A stretch of 64,000 nt of DNA from Hermatobates lingyangjiaoensis (GCA_026182355.1 JAPFBL010000358.1:246001-310000); one strand, 5' to 3'; shown: positions 1 to 12,697, counted from the first letter of the stretch. Notes: generated from the letters alone by a model not told the origin. Numbers and translations: made by a program.

Positions 1-119
1 CTCTTTCGCAACGGATCTGTTTCCTACTAGTTGTTTTCACTGGACCAACCCGTCAGTACCACAGCCTTGGGTATGTCTTGAATTCTCTTAATTGAATTTT
101 ATTATTTCACTCTAATTTT

Positions 120-300
120 TGTAACTAATTAGATATAATTTGTATTATAGTGTTTTCCTGATGATGAACACAAAGTGTTCGAAACGCGTTGAATAAAACT
201 TCATTTGTGTGGAGACTTTTGTTGGTTTATCCATTTTACCTCAGAATGAGTAAATACCACACTATTACAGATTGCACAACTAATGATTGAAAAAGGTTTT
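120..300 (+). mobile_element. PLE-type terminal repeat fragment
   Basis: Carries a hammerhead-like motif at 158-190 followed by a stretch (TGTGTGGAGACTTTTGTT, then ATTTTACCTCAGAATGAG and TAAATACCACACTATTACAG). That stretch recurs, often as the arms of palindromes, near 4535-4710, 14880-14940, 25690-25860, 28350-28400, 56100-56390 and 60040-60370. No coding sequence is present. Assignment to PLEs is by analogy with the coding-linked copies at 18.7 and 37.5 kb. Confidence 0.7.
158..190 (+). ncRNA. Hammerhead ribozyme-like motif, ACGCGT class
   Basis: CTGATGA at 158-164, one extra T, helix II GAACAC/GTGTTC with an AAA loop, GAA at 181-183, palindrome ACGCGT at 184-189 as helix III, and T190 at the cleavage position. 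Helix I closes with TTC (155-157) against GAA (191-193). All invariant core bases of a type I hammerhead are present. Confidence 0.8.
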
Positions 301-1016
301 ATTTTCTATCAAAGCACGCAGTAATCTATTAACTAACATAAAGAATAGCTTTAATTAAACATGTCTTATTAAATTAATCAAAAACAGCCTACGTTTCCTA
401 ACTGACTTCCTTTCTTCTTCTTCGGGACAGTATTTTCGGATCCTTAGGTGCACATGCGGGAAGGTGGCTGGCTCCCAATTGTTTTTACCTACGCCCACCC
501 ACCTGAGTTCAACAACACTATTAGATTAATTGCTATTTATTTTACGTATTTTCCAAAAATCAGATATTCGATATTCTGGAATCACTGTTAAGGAAAGAAA
601 TTATTTACAAGATTCAAACATCATTCATGCTGTAATTTGCAAATTGCTTTTGTTTGCACAAGAAAAACCAAACTAAATTTTTAATATCAATAAATTACAG
701 CCAGTTTAAAAAAAAAGTAGCCAACATTTTCACGGGTTTATAATCTTTGGGGACACCTGAGTTACTTGTTAAAACTTTTTTTTTTTTTTGATATGTTTGT
801 ATGCGTGTCATTCCACTGCTTGTATGAAGTAATGAAGTAATTGAAGACATAATTTAAAGAAACACAAAACTAATATTATTCGATAAAGAAAATTATATAT
901 TTTAGTAATAGTTATAGAAACAGTTGACACTATTCATAAAATAACTAAGAATATGACCAATACTTTAATCGATTGTTACGAGTATAATTTTGACTGTACT
1001 TTTAAAATTACAGTAT
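301..1016. other. AT-rich, nothing recognised
   Basis: No open frame of note and no repeat shared with the rest of the window. A T-homopolymer lies near 776-789. Confidence 0.5.
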
Positions 1017-3835
1017 TATGATTTTACTAGACCATCCGTGAGCCTTTGAACCACTCAGAAATCATAACAATAGGTATTGAAATTAATTCACTGAACATGA
1101 TTGACAGGTATAATTTTAATTGTTGTTTCTTGCTATTAACAACATTCGTATTGTATCTGACAGTTGTGTTACAGTTTGCTTCTACAATTATTCATTTATA
1201 AACTCTAAAGTAATAGTTTATTATATATTTGTTGTATTTATATATAATACATTTTTACTACTGTCATCGGTGAGCACGCAAGTGACTGCCTACCCTAGAT
1301 CCATGACTTTACTTTGTTACCATTGTTTATATTATTCAAATTTTGAATTCAAAAATTTTTTTTGATACATTTATTTTTAATATATTTGTGCTACTGTCAT
1401 CGGCGAGCACGCAAGCAAGTGGGCTACCCTGGCTCCATACCTTTAGTTTATTACCACTGTTTATATTACGCAAATATAAAATTAAAAAAAATTGTTTTGT
1501 TAAATTTATATATAATACATTTGCACTACTGTAATCGGCGAGCACGTAAGATACTTGCTACCCGGGCTCCAATTTTGGGGATATAGCGATAATTTTCTTT
1601 TATTTAACATTATTAAGGTAATAAATAATATATATTTAATTTCAGGTCTCTATCTCCACGGAAAATGGGTCAACAAACGAAACAAACAAACTCACGAACT
1701 TTATGTATAGAGATTATACTATAAGTAAAGTGTAGTAAGATATTTTGACGTCATTAGAGATTTCGAGGCCTTCTGAGCCAAGTTTTTGATGTCTGTCTGA
1801 AGATGCATGTATATACAACGTCATCTGATAGATCAAATTGATATTATACCTAAAAATAGCCATTATAGTATCATTATCTGTGAAACGTTTCAGTTTTATT
1901 CAATAAAATAAAAGGTCAGTCTTGTTTAAAGTTATTATGTTCTTCTTGTTAGTCCAAATATTTAGTATTATTATGGATTCATTTCATAATTTTTTTCAAG
2001 AATTCTGAATTTTCATAACTACAATATTACACTAAAACGAATGTCATTAACAATCAAAGGTCGTGCTAAACAAACAAACAAACGTGCTAATCAACATTTA
2101 CGTTGATTTAACATAATCTGTTGATATAGCCAAGTAAAAATAAATGAGCTAATTTAATTGATTGTCCATGAGTGTGATTATACTTTCATCGTAGAGTTTG
2201 ATAATTCATCTACACGATAGCGACATTAAAGAAGATCAGTTTATTTAATTGATTGTTAAGTTGGATGATAGGTTAATTTATAATGAAGATGAGTATAGCC
2301 TACTCTTGTTTTTTGTACTAGTCAAATGAACTCAAGTTTATTTTGCCTGTTCACAATACATTGAACATCAGTTAGAGAAAATATGTTTTACATGAAATCA
2401 GTTCTTGTAATAAAAAAAAAAAGATTGCAGACACTTGACTTAGGAATTATTTTATCACAGAAAAACATTTGTTATTCTACTGCTAACATTCATAGTTAAA
2501 AACATTAGAAAGTAGAGTAAAACATTTCCTTTTTATAGCTGAGATAGTCGAAGTTTTAGAGGTAAAGAAAAAAACCAGAAGGGTGGAAGAGAAGAAAAAA
2601 CACCTTGCTCTGAATCCTAGAACCCAACCTTTTAAAGCAAGAGACACCAAAACAACTGGATACTGGTAATCTCATGGGAATTTCAATTTAAGAATAATAT
2701 TTCGAATAGTTACTGCTATATCTCTATATAAAAAGATTCGTGAGTTTTTTTGCTTGCTTGTTTGTTTGTTACCTATTTTCCGTGGAGATAGAGACCTGAA
2801 ATTAAATATATATTATTTATTACCTGAATAATGTTAAATAAATGAAAATTATCACTTTATCCCCAAAATTGGAGCCAGGGTAACAAGTGTCTTGCGTGCT
2901 CGCCGATGACGTTAATGCAAAAATATTATATATAAATGTAACAAAAAAAATTTTTTTAGTTGAATATTTGTGTAATATAAACACTGGTAATAAACTAAAA
3001 GCATGGAGCCAGGGTAGCCCACTGACATGAGCACTCGCCGATGAAAGTAGCACAAATATATTAAAAATAAATGTAACAAACGAATTTTTGAATTTAAAAT
3101 TTAAATAATATAAACAATGGTAATGAAGTAAAGGCATGGATCCAGGGTAGCCAGTCGTTTGCGTGCTCTCCGATGACACTAGTGAAAATGTGTTATATAT
3201 AAATGTAACAAAAAATTTTTAATTTATAATTTGCAAAATATAAACAATGGTAATAAAATAAGGGCATGGAGCCAGAGTAGCCCAGTGGCTTGCGTGCTCG
3301 CTGATAACAGCAATGAAAATGTATTTTATATAAATGTAACAAATATATAATAAACTACTACATTAAAGGTTAAAAATGAATTATTTTACAAACAAACTTG
3401 AACACAAATGACAGATGAAATACGAATATTTCAAGGTAACATTATAGAGACACATTCTTTTCATTAATGTTATTTTATGCTAGGTAAATAAATTGAATAT
3501 TTCAATCTACAAGTTTTGTTTGTTTTAAATATATTTGATTGTGTATATAACTTGAATCAATGTTTTATTTAATTATGCAATAAATAATATTTTTTTTGCT
3601 TTTAAATAATTTTTATTTTGCTAAATATATTTACTGTGTACATATTTTGAATCATGTTAAGAATAATATATCAAAAGTTTGGGCCATATAAGAATCAGTT
3701 TCAGTGGCTTAATAACAAGAAACAACAATTGATATTATCCCTGTCAATCATGTTCAGTGAATTAATTTCAATAGGTACCTTGTGTTATAATTTCTGATTT
3801 GAAGAAAGGGCCACAGGTAGTCTAGTATATTATAT
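1017..3835. mobile_element. Large foldback (inverted-repeat) element
   Basis: The left arm (about 1017-1720) is the diverged reverse complement of the right arm (about 2700-3835). The outer ends match (GTGAATTAATTTCAATAGG near 3760 against its complement near 1075), as do the inner ends (CCGTGGAGATAGAGACCTG near 2779 against 1645-1665). Each arm holds about three to four tandem units of roughly 118 bp, recognised by GCGAGCACGCAAG-like and CCCTGGCTCCAT-like boxes. About 1 kb of unique AT-rich sequence without a supported gene lies between the arms. The layout resembles FB or Galileo foldback transposons. No transposase is visible, so the superfamily is unknown. Confidence 0.75.
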
Positions 3836-4520
3836 TACACCTCGGGGCTGCAAATTTGTATCAATTCCTTCGAAATAAATCCACTAGGACAATGAAAGAA
3901 CTAACACCACATTATTTTGTTTGACACTGAATTTATATTGATACGCACTGCGTATATACATTTAACATTGTTTCATACTGATTGTAAAGAACGTTCATTT
4001 AACTAGTGGAAAATACAGAATGATAATTCTAAGAGATTATATTTCTTCTATTACACTTATATCTTTAGAGCTTTTTTTTTACTGTCGATTGGTTTTAACA
4101 ATCTTTACAAATTTAAATTCAAGATATGGAAGACAAGGTTTTGAACTTTGAAGACAGAAGAGACTTAAATACGTTACCAATGAAAAGGAAAATCAGCTAA
4201 CGATGGTGTTTATTTAAAATCAGATTTCTAAACTCAGAGAGAACCGTGAGTGTTTCTCGGACCTTATTCATGTTGTGTCCCCACATTAGAAAATCATACG
4301 TTTCCCCACTTGTTTTTGAAAAACAAAATTTATATTTAGACCGATTTTTCAATCATTGCAACGGATTAACTTTTCAAATCGTCCAACAATTTTGTTTTGT
4401 TATTTTCATGGAAGTTGAATGTAATATTTATTAAAATAACCAACTACAGCTGCTCTCAGACATTCAAGCAACCCACCTGTTGATAAGATTCATAACTCGC
4501 AGGTTGACAAGTACAGGTTC
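3836..4520. other. AT-rich, nothing recognised
   Basis: No supported gene. The short frame at 4246-4434 has no domain or splice context. Confidence 0.4.
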
Positions 4521-4532
4521 AATTGATACGTT

Positions 4533-4712
4533 TTTCATTCTGAGGTAAAATGGATAAACCAACAAAAGTCTCCACACAAATGAAGTTTTATTCAACGCGT
4601 TTCGAACACTTTGTGTTCGAAACACAAAGTGTTTGAAACGCGTTGAATAACCCATTTTACCTCAGAATGAGTAAATACCACACAATTACGGATTTCATAA
4701 CTAATGATACGT
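4533..4712. mobile_element. PLE-type palindrome with deleted ribozyme core
   Basis: Two inverted copies of the ACGCGT-class repeat meet at about 4612. Both keep helix II, GAAA and ACGCGTT (left on minus, right on plus). Neither keeps CTGATGA, which has been lost at the centre of the palindrome. The outer arms CATTCTGAGGTAAAATGG and CCATTTTACCTCAGAATG match exactly. Confidence 0.75.
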
Positions 4713-7390
4713 TTTCGTACCTAAGTAGGATTCGGTATTGTGTTTAGTGTATTTGTCGTTAATACCAAAAAGTTTGGGTTATCTAAGAAGTATATTAAAG
4801 TTATCTGTGCTTGGGTATGTAAACTTTTGTCAACGTATTCTCTCGTATAGGACATGAGTCGACTTGAAGTAAACATAATATGGACAGCTATTTCAGAAAA
4901 TCGAATTAAACTAGTAAAAAGTTAAGTTCATGCTTTCAATTCAGAATGAAACCGATAGTGCATGACTTTTTTTGATAAGTAAAAATGTTTCATTGGAATT
5001 ACGTATGCAATGGACTGTAATAATGAAGGGAGGCAGTATAAAGAGTGACAGAACACCTGTTGAACTCCTTGACAGTTTAGGTAATTTTGATAGTTTCACA
5101 ACTATTGAAATGACAACGGAAATGTAATTTATAAAAATACTAAAAACTCAAAGAATCCTCTCACCCATACCGGCTTAAAAACATTAGAATCCGCTCTTTG
5201 ACTAAAAACTAGTTGAGAAGGAAGTATGTGCGAGATGATTAACGATCCTAATATTATATTTAGGATTATTCTTTGATCATAACTAAAAAATAAGGATTGG
5301 GTTTGATAGTTATTACTTTTTATAGTTTTACCCTACAAATTTTTATTTGTTTTGGGTTGTAGAATGAACGTTGTATTATTTACTGTAACTAAAACGAGTA
5401 CCTATTAAAATATTTTTTGTGCTCCTAAAATAGCAAAAAAGCCTTTAAAACAAAATGTTCGCATTATTAAATTTAAAACAATTGACACTTCAAACATCAA
5501 AAAGGAAGAACCCCATAGTGGATTAAGAACGGCTGAAAATAGATCGTTAGATGAAGTTCAGATGGCTACTGTTCAAGTTGTGCCCTTGGAAAGGGCTTAC
5601 AATGTTTAGTGGGCTGAAAATCGAAATCGACTTGTATAAGGGATAAAGAGGGAGAGAAGGAGGTTTTAGCAGAGGGCTGGTGCAAGCGTCGAATGACCTT
5701 TGCTTTTAACCTTGCCAAAATTTGAATTGATAATCATAATAGAATAATCGAAATGACCACATGGGATGCCACGCATCGCTATTTATTATATCTTCCTTCT
5801 TACCCTCCACACGAACTCGACCGACAAACAAGTTCACTGACTGGTCCTAAATCCAAACCCTAGCGTGACTTCAACATCTGCATCAATAACTTCTCCGGAA
5901 CAAAAATTCTCTTTCTATAAAAAAAAAAACGAACTTCACTTTTTTTTTTGACGTCATTCAAACAGCAAATTGTAAAAATATACCATTCTTACATTCAATT
6001 TTTATAGTTAGCCTCAAATCGTGACTTTTATTAAAGCCTTTCTGCTTCTTTTACATTTGAATCGTGACTAGTTTTTTTGCATGTTTCTGTCATTATGATA
6101 CTTTTGTAAATCACATTAAATGAATAAGAGCTACAATTATAGAATGTAGATCGCTTTAATCTATGTTCATTTATTGATCTTAAATTAGTAATATTAGAAA
6201 ACCGATAGTCTTAGTTGCTTTAATAAGGATTTATGCATTCATGATGTTTATAAAGCTCACATCTTAAGGCTGCAATTTATAATTTGACGCCCGTTTTAAT
6301 CAAAAGGCGAACCCACATTATCAAGTTGGTTCTACATCGGAAGGACTAAGTTTTACTTCACTCAAGTTCATTAGAGGATGGAATTTTAGTAGCAGTACTG
6401 AAAAACCTACAGATTCGGGGCCGATATTTTACGTCTTCTTCGAAGGTATTCTTCCGTATGAAAATCTACTGCATGGCAAAGGCTCAAATCTGCAAACCTT
6501 TTAGCTAATATCTGACCTTAGGACATCAACTATATTTTTTTTTTTCAAGAAAAACTATTTTCATTAACACACAACATTATGTCTCACAGTTTGAATCATT
6601 AATAAATTTAATACAAAAAGCTGTATTTTCTGGTTTTCTTTATTAACGTGATTATGAAGAAGACAAATAATACCAGATTAGTAACAAGTCAATTTTATTG
6701 TCAAATGTTTCACAGCAGTGAAAGCTCTGATAGACTGGTATACGTATAACGCCGATTTTGAACTGCTTGTTTTCAAACAATCTAGGTCCTCCAAGCATAA
6801 AGAGCATGTTCACAAAAATAATTATTAATGGGGAAATTTTTACCTCAGGAGAGACCATAAGGGTTCATGAGTTACTTCTCTTATGATGATTACTGAGCAG
6901 CATCAGCTAAGTCTAAACCGTGATGCCGAACAACAGAGAGGAATACTTCGTACAAAGATGTCCCTTGATTTAAGATAGGGCTAACAAATTCTTTCCCAAT
7001 GGTAGAATTAGTAGAGCCTTTAAGGTTCGGTGTATCACTCGAATATGGATGAAATAAGAAAACGGAAACAGTATGATTTAATCCATTCGTGCATATGGTC
7101 CTACATTTGTGAAGTATACCAATCTAATACTAGGTAAAGTAAGCTATATATGTGTTGAACCAGAAGCAAAGATACCTCATTCTGTTTGCAAGAAATTCAA
7201 AAAACAAATAGTAAGCTATAACCTAGCACATTTGATGTATAGATCTGTTTGCGGGCACAGCTGGTACTTAAGTTCTTAACGCTGGATCTTAGATACCAAA
7301 ATCAGTATTGAAGTACCAATAATCCAACTCATTGGGTAATCCTAAAACGAACATGCAGAGAACACGAGGCAGTTTTTAATCACTATTTCT
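4713..7390. other. AT-rich, nothing recognised
   Basis: About 2.7 kb without supported coding potential, known repeat or RNA gene. Short frames in it (for example 6652-6858) lack any recognisable domain. Confidence 0.4.
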
Positions 7391-7394
7391 AAAT

Positions 7395-7645
7395 ATAGTT
7401 AATGGGTTAGTTCCACTGGGGAAAAAACATAGCAATTTAAGAAAAATAGGATAAAAAAAATTAACTACACACACAACACTGATTACACAATGTAGATGCT
7501 ATATATAGGTAGGTTATAGGAAAACAACATTCACAGTCAGTTAGGTGCTCTTGAAGATGGGATCCAGACGGACCCGAAACCGGTCGAGCTTTTCAGAGAC
7601 TTTACGAGGTATGACGGAATGTATTATTACTAATTCTAACACTAT
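7395..7645 (+). mobile_element. PLE-type fragment, ACCGGT class
   Basis: Shares TAGTTAATGGGTTAGTTCC (7397-7415) with 58825-58843. It also shares GTCAGTTAGGTGCTCTTGAAG and the following 80 bases, through a TTACGAGGTATGACGG box, with the right arm of the palindrome at 58990-59225. It contains the ribozyme-like motif at 7551-7585. Confidence 0.7.
7551..7585 (+). ncRNA. Hammerhead-like motif, ACCGGT class, C3-to-U core
   Basis: TTGAAGA at 7551-7557 stands in place of CTGANGA. A GGG/CCC plus TCC/GGA helix II follows, then GAA (7576-7578), palindrome ACCGGT (7579-7584) and C7585. Helix I is GCTC against GAGC. The invariant C3 is U here and in both copies near 59.1 kb, so cleavage is doubtful. Confidence 0.6.
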
Positions 7646-9383
7646 TTCTAAGGTTGATTGTATAACTTGCCCTAGTCTGAAAGCAAAATAGTCCTCTACA
7701 AATATTACAGTGGCCGAAAAAAAAAGTTACTAAAAAAGTATTTATTTTTACTAAGAATAAATTAATAACCAAACAAGAAATACGAGAATTAACAAAAATT
7801 TTAAAAAAAATTATTGAAATTCTCAATGAAGGCTTTGTATGGTAGATGTACTAGAACTATACCTATGCAGTAATATTTTTTTTTTAATATTTATTTCCTA
7901 TCGCTAGTCAAATTTAATGATTAAGTATAGTAAGTAATTGAGTTTCTACATTTTTATTACAATCAAATGTAAAACCTAATGGTGTAAGACTCAAGCTTTA
8001 TTTTGGTTTAAAACTAAACTGAATGTTAGTTTGATATGGCTCTTTTCCGTTCAAATTTTAGTATTTAGTACTGTCTTTTTCCGAAAATAAAACTGTCTTA
8101 CTTTAGTTTCAGGTCAAAATCCTTGCTAGGGCTTATTCTCAGGAGGGAGGACTTCAAGTACATTAAGTAGTTTTACATATTTTTGTTTAATATTTATTTT
8201 TATACAGAAATTGAAATTTATTCGATTACAGTCATGTCAACTTCTGGAACATCGTCAAAAATTATCAAAATTTTGAATTCCGTTTTGATTTTCCTCCAAA
8301 TCTATTTCCTGTAGAATCATTGGTCTGAATCTCTCATGTCTTGCAATAAAGCTGTGGTTAAATTAATACTTCTTGTCTATAAATAGCCTCCTTGAAACGA
8401 ACTTTAGAGGTAAACAAGGAATTTCTTGGAATATTTTTTTCCAAAGAATTCTCTGAAATATTACGACAGCTAGAGATACCTACTACATTCAACAGCAATT
8501 TTTTAACGAATTATATTTTCCACATTATCTTAACTGGGACATATTTTCAGTGGAGGGCTTATAGTCCAAAACGTCACGAAAATCACGCTAGGTCTTATTT
8601 TCTGAAAAAGACGGTAGTTAGTTCTGGTTATTGGAGCTAACTTAAGGAATACGTGCAAAGTGTTAGTACCCCTAGAGGTTAGTGTAGTAGACATAAAGAA
8701 ATTATGATGGGTGTCAGACCAGCAACAAGACATTTGAGTCCAGATGGATTTCAGATAGTCGTAATACTCCGATTGGAGTAACAATTTTAAAATAATTGAG
8801 ATTGATTCAATATTATGAGACAGGAACAAGTTTACACTTAGGCTATAGAGCAAGTGAAAAAAAAGGCTTGAAAAAAGTTCAAGCCCGAAATCATCAGTAA
8901 AATGGTTTTTATCACATAGGGGGAAGTACGAAGGTTATTTAAAATTACTCCACTTAAATCTGTTGAACTAAAATTTTTAAACTTTTAGTAAAATCAGCCA
9001 TCAGCAATAAAACTAACAACAAAGCTAATATGAATAATAATATAAAATGAACGTTTTCTTGGAAAGAATTGTACGTAAAGCACGGCAGTAAGTTTTACTT
9101 TGATTTGATCTTTATATTGGCACATTCCGTGTCGACTATCAACTAACGATAAGAAATATATTTACAGTCACCCAGTTTACTCTATATTAGTCTCTCAGTC
9201 AAGGTCATCAAGTACTTCCTTTTCTTATTATCTATAACTTTTAATTATGCAGAACTATTCGATTTCGCTTTATGTTCTAGATCAGGAATGATATCATATC
9301 GAATCTCGAAATAAAGTATGGAAAACCTTGAAAAAGAAATAATAACCGTCTTATCTTGTAAGTTTCGTCTTTATAACTGAACT
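7646..9383. other. AT-rich, nothing recognised
   Basis: No supported gene or repeat. The frames at 8392-8640 (+) and 8530-8853 (-) overlap each other and match no family I know. Confidence 0.4.
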
Positions 9384-9980
9384 GGTTTTCAATCTAGTCA
9401 ATCGTGTTTTCAATTTAGTCAATAGTGTTTTCAATCAAGTCAATCATGTTTTCAATCTAGTCAATCGTGTTTTCAATCTAGTCAATCGTGTTTTTAATTA
9501 AGTTAATCGTGTTTTCAATCTAGTCAATCGTGTTTTCAATCTAGTCAATCATGTTTTCAATCTAGTCAATCGTGTTTTCAATCTAGTCAATCGTGTTTTC
9601 AATCTAGTCAATCGTGTTTTCAATCTAGTCAATCGTGTTTTCAATCTAGTCAATCATGTTTTCAATCTAGTCAATCGTGTTTTCAATCAAGTCAATCGTG
9701 TTTTCAATCAAGTCAATCATGTTTTCAATCTAGTCAATCGTGTTTTTAATTAAGTTAATCGTGTTCTCAATCAAGTCAATCGTGTTTTCAATCAAGTCAA
9801 TCATGTTTTCAATCTAGTCAATCGTGTTTTCAATCAAGTCAATCATGTTTTCAATCTAGTCAATCGTGTTTTTAATTATGTTAATCGTGTTCTCAATCAA
9901 GTCAATCGTGTTTTCAATCAAGTCAATCATGTTTTCAATCTAGTCAATCGTGTTTTCAATCTAGTCAATCGTGTTTTCAA
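9384..9980. repeat. 21-bp minisatellite, about 28 units
   Basis: Unit CAATCTAGTCAATCGTGTTTT with variants CAAG for CTAG and CAT for CGT. A distinctive unit with TTTAATTAAGTTAATCGT and its neighbour GTTCTCAATCAAG recurs as a block near 9740-9800 and 9860-9920, so there is a higher-order pattern. Confidence 0.97.
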
Positions 9981-10015
9981 TGAATTCATGTCAATCAATT
10001 TTATTAGCAAACAAG

Positions 10016-10130
10016 TTCAAAATGGAAGAAGAGTAATACACAGAGTAACGGCACAAGACGCGTGCTTGGTCCTCCTCTCTTTTTTTCTCCTGAGGATGGA
10101 TTTCCAACAATTTGAATTACTGTGTATGTT
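10016..10130. mobile_element. PLE-type fragment related to 17640-17760
   Basis: Shares GAAGA-AGAGTAA-ACACAGAGTAA with 17645-17670 and a CGTGCTTGGTC box with the reverse complement of 17735-17745. It has a decayed hammerhead (CTGAGGA, GGATTTCC, then AACAATTTG) at about 10092-10117 on plus. Confidence 0.5.
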
Positions 10131-10199
10131 ATTCTTCTTAGATTTAGAACTTGTGTGCGTTAAGTTTGGATCGTCTTTCCAATTTTATTAGCAAATAAA

Positions 10200-11740
10200 A
10201 ATGAATTAAATAAAAGAAAATAAAGTTAATTCTTTAAATAAAGTAAGGTAATATAGACTTGAATTTCAGAACTAGTTCAAGGAATGGGCAAAGTAATATC
10301 GACTAGAAGTTGTAATCTACTCAAAGAATCGTGTTTAAATACATATGACTAAAAAATAACATTCAGTTTGCTTCGATAGTTTAAGCCAGTAAAACTGTAA
10401 AAACAACTTACGAGGTAAGTGTTGTATCTTTTTATCAAAGAATGCTGTTTGAAATAATAAAATATACAACCTACGATTATTAGTAGATTCTATATGTATA
10501 AACAACAATTTATACGTACATACGTATACACAACCTAAAATTGTTTTCAAATGGAATTGCTTAAGTCTTTAACTGGGAGAAGATTGAAGGGAGTTTAGCC
10601 AGAGGTAATCATACTCACAGCTCGCTCTTGTTTCAGTAAGTTGACGCCTGATATTCTCCTTATCGTCGGAATACTCTCATTACTTCCACCATTTTGAATC
10701 ATATCACTTATAATCACTAAACATAAAAGTCACGAAAGACAATTAACAAAAAACAGAAAGATCAATATAATAAACAATTATAAATGAATTAACGATTGAC
10801 TCTAATTAGGTCAGACTGGTGCACAAGAGGCCCTTCGGACGACAAGGACCAACGCCCTCCAAGGTTGAATCCATTCTAATCCCACCCCTTACTCTAGAAG
10901 GTGCGTGATTTTTATAAAAACCCGCTCTTTGATACTATCATTACCTATGAATATTTTCCGTGACCTGTTCCAAAGCTAATTTATATTTTCTTTTTTTCTT
11001 ATGACTTAAGTTAAATACATGTTTGATTTAAAAAAGCACTCATTCTCATAATTAAGTAAGCTTCCTCGACATTTAATCTCAATAGCTAAAAAAAAAAAGT
11101 TACTCTTCAAGATGTCTCAAAAGTTGCATAGTAATTTTTTTCTAATCAATCATAGCATTAAGGTCGTAAAGTTTTTATGTTAAGTAATGTTGACCCTGCA
11201 AAGGTAACCTCAATTCATTTTAGGTCAAGAAGTTAACTTCATACTGGAAACACATTGCATTTTATTTTCATTACCTGCTTGCCTTTAGTAATGGACAGTT
11301 GAAATTAGGTTGTGAACTAGATATTTTATATGGGAGATAGAAAATTTTTTAAATGACCCTCACAAAGACGAAAAACTGAGTCAGGTAACCATTCAAGATT
11401 TCTACTCTAATAAATTTGAGTAATGTATAACTTAGGAATCCTAATGTGTAGTCAACCTGATAATGAAACTCGCCCATATTGAAAATGGGTGCCAAATAAT
11501 AAATGAGCCATACTTTTCTAGTCTAAAACAGCGCCAAAGGTAAAAGCCTGTAGACGAGAGCTGCAGGAAAACAAAAAAATACTGTGATAAAAAAACCTGT
11601 ACATATAGAGGAAACTTTGATTAATAGAGTTTTAGATTTATTTACAACTTTACCAAGGATCAATAAAAGAAGAATACTGTAGAATATCAAGTGATCAAAA
11701 TAGTAAACCTTGTATATTAAGAAACATACCGAATTAGGAA
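10200..11740. other. AT-rich, nothing recognised
   Basis: No supported gene, RNA gene or shared repeat. Confidence 0.4.
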
Positions 11741-11777
11741 AAATATATTGTCTTCACAACAAGGATTTTATTTTACG

Positions 11778-11818
11778 GCGCTTTTTGAACCTTAGTGTTG
11801 ATCATCAGCCATATCTCC
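11778..11818 (-). ncRNA. Decayed hammerhead-like motif related to the 28.3 kb copies
   Basis: CTGATGA is intact at 11818-11812 on minus. Helix II and the GAA box are damaged (GGTTCAAAAAGCG). The downstream AATAAAATCCTTGT matches the copy that follows 28324, which shows common origin. Confidence 0.55.
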
Positions 11819-12033
11819 TTCAGAAGGGGAGTTCAGTGATTGAGGAGTTAACGGTTAAAAGTTAACTGTAACTAGTACAGAAAATTGGAGCAAGTGTGTC
11901 TGTTTAATTCTTTATGTTTCTTAATCTATATTGAACTTAATTTGTCCGTTTCGGATCGTATTTTCATCAAAAAAAAAAGTGATGTAATTTTTTGAGGGTT
12001 GAGGTCCAATGATTTTAAACTAGTCGTTTTGCC

Positions 12034-12065
12034 GACGTTTCGACATATATTTATGTCATCTTCAG
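12034..12065 (-). ncRNA. Hammerhead ribozyme-like motif, ACGT class
   Basis: CTGAAGA at 12065-12059, extra T, helix II GACA/TGTC, GAA, short palindrome ACGT, and C at 12034. The cleavage triplet is GUC, the commonest natural one. Helix I is GCC against GGC. Confidence 0.82.
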
Positions 12066-12223
12066 GGCTGCAACATGATTGTTTTACAATTAGCACTACT
12101 ATTACTACTATTTGGTTATTTATTACATTTTAACATGTACAGTAACAAAGAGGAATTAAAAGATAATAAATAACCGAATAGTAGTAATAGTAGTGCTAAT
12201 TGTAAAACAATTATGTTGTAGCC

Positions 12224-12255
12224 CTGAAGATGACAGAAATATATGTCGAAACGTC
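12224..12255 (+). ncRNA. Hammerhead ribozyme-like motif, ACGT class
   Basis: CTGAAGA 12224-12230, extra T, helix II GACA/TGTC, GAA 12248-12250, ACGT 12251-12254, C12255. Helix I is GCC (12221-12223) against GGC (12256-12258). Mirror copy of 12034-12065. Confidence 0.83.
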
Positions 12256-12338
12256 GGCAAAAGGACTAGTTTAAAATCATTGGACCTCAACCCTCAAAAA
12301 ATTACATCATATAAATATTGGGTCAAGAAAACAAATCA

Positions 12339-12386
<48 letters not shown>
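12339..12386. repeat. (TA)n microsatellite
   Basis: Uninterrupted TA dinucleotides, directly between the ACGT-class foldback and the AGGCCT-class motif at 12441. Confidence 0.95.
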
Positions 12387-12392
<6 letters not shown>

Positions 12393-12440
12393 TCTATATA
12401 TACAGGTAACTCACCACAAATGAATGAAGATAGTGGCTCT

Positions 12441-12466
12441 GAGGCCTTTCGTTTTCACGTCGTCAG
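12441..12466 (-). ncRNA. Hammerhead ribozyme-like motif, AGGCCT class
   Basis: CTGACGA 12466-12460, extra C, helix II GTG-AA-AAC-like stem, GAA 12450-12448, AGGCCT 12447-12442, C12441. Helix I is a perfect CTCT against AGAG. A diverged relative of the pair at 18 kb. Confidence 0.75.
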
Positions 12467-12611
12467 AGAGCAAGTGAATACAAGTTGTAGGCAGGTTATG
12501 AATATTGATTTAAAGTTGGAGTAAGATTTGCTTCATTGACAGAATTTTTCCCTATTATATATATTGTATATATATATATCAAACCACAATATGAAATGGG
12601 GAAAAAAGACT

Positions 12612-12646
12612 AACATCTTTCAACCGCAACAAGAGGTCTTCGTCAG
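12612..12646 (-). ncRNA. Hammerhead-like motif, AGATCT class, imperfect helix III
   Basis: CTGACGA 12646-12640, extra A, helix II GACC...GGTT, GAA, then AGATGT in place of the palindrome AGATCT, T12612. Helix I is GACT against AGTC. Confidence 0.72.
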
Positions 12647-12697
12647 AGTCAAAAACCCAACTGAGGTTGGGTTCAATAATAAGTTGGGTTTTTGACT

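Larger units (their letters stand above)
11982..12310. mobile_element. Foldback PLE-type element, ACGT class
   Basis: A nearly perfect palindrome. The arm from GATGTAATTTTTTGAGG (11982) to TTATTTATTA (about 12125) is repeated inverted from about 12165 to 12308, with some 40 bases between. Each arm holds one intact hammerhead-like motif. Transcripts would form a long hairpin. No coding remnant is present. Confidence 0.85.

Noticed and set aside
9384..9980. Possible CRISPR array because of regular 21-bp spacing
   Set aside because: Units are contiguous with no unique spacers, in a eukaryotic context with no cas genes.
12193..12423. 76-codon frame across the 12.2 kb palindrome
   Set aside because: Crosses a ribozyme-like motif and a TA tract and has no coding features.
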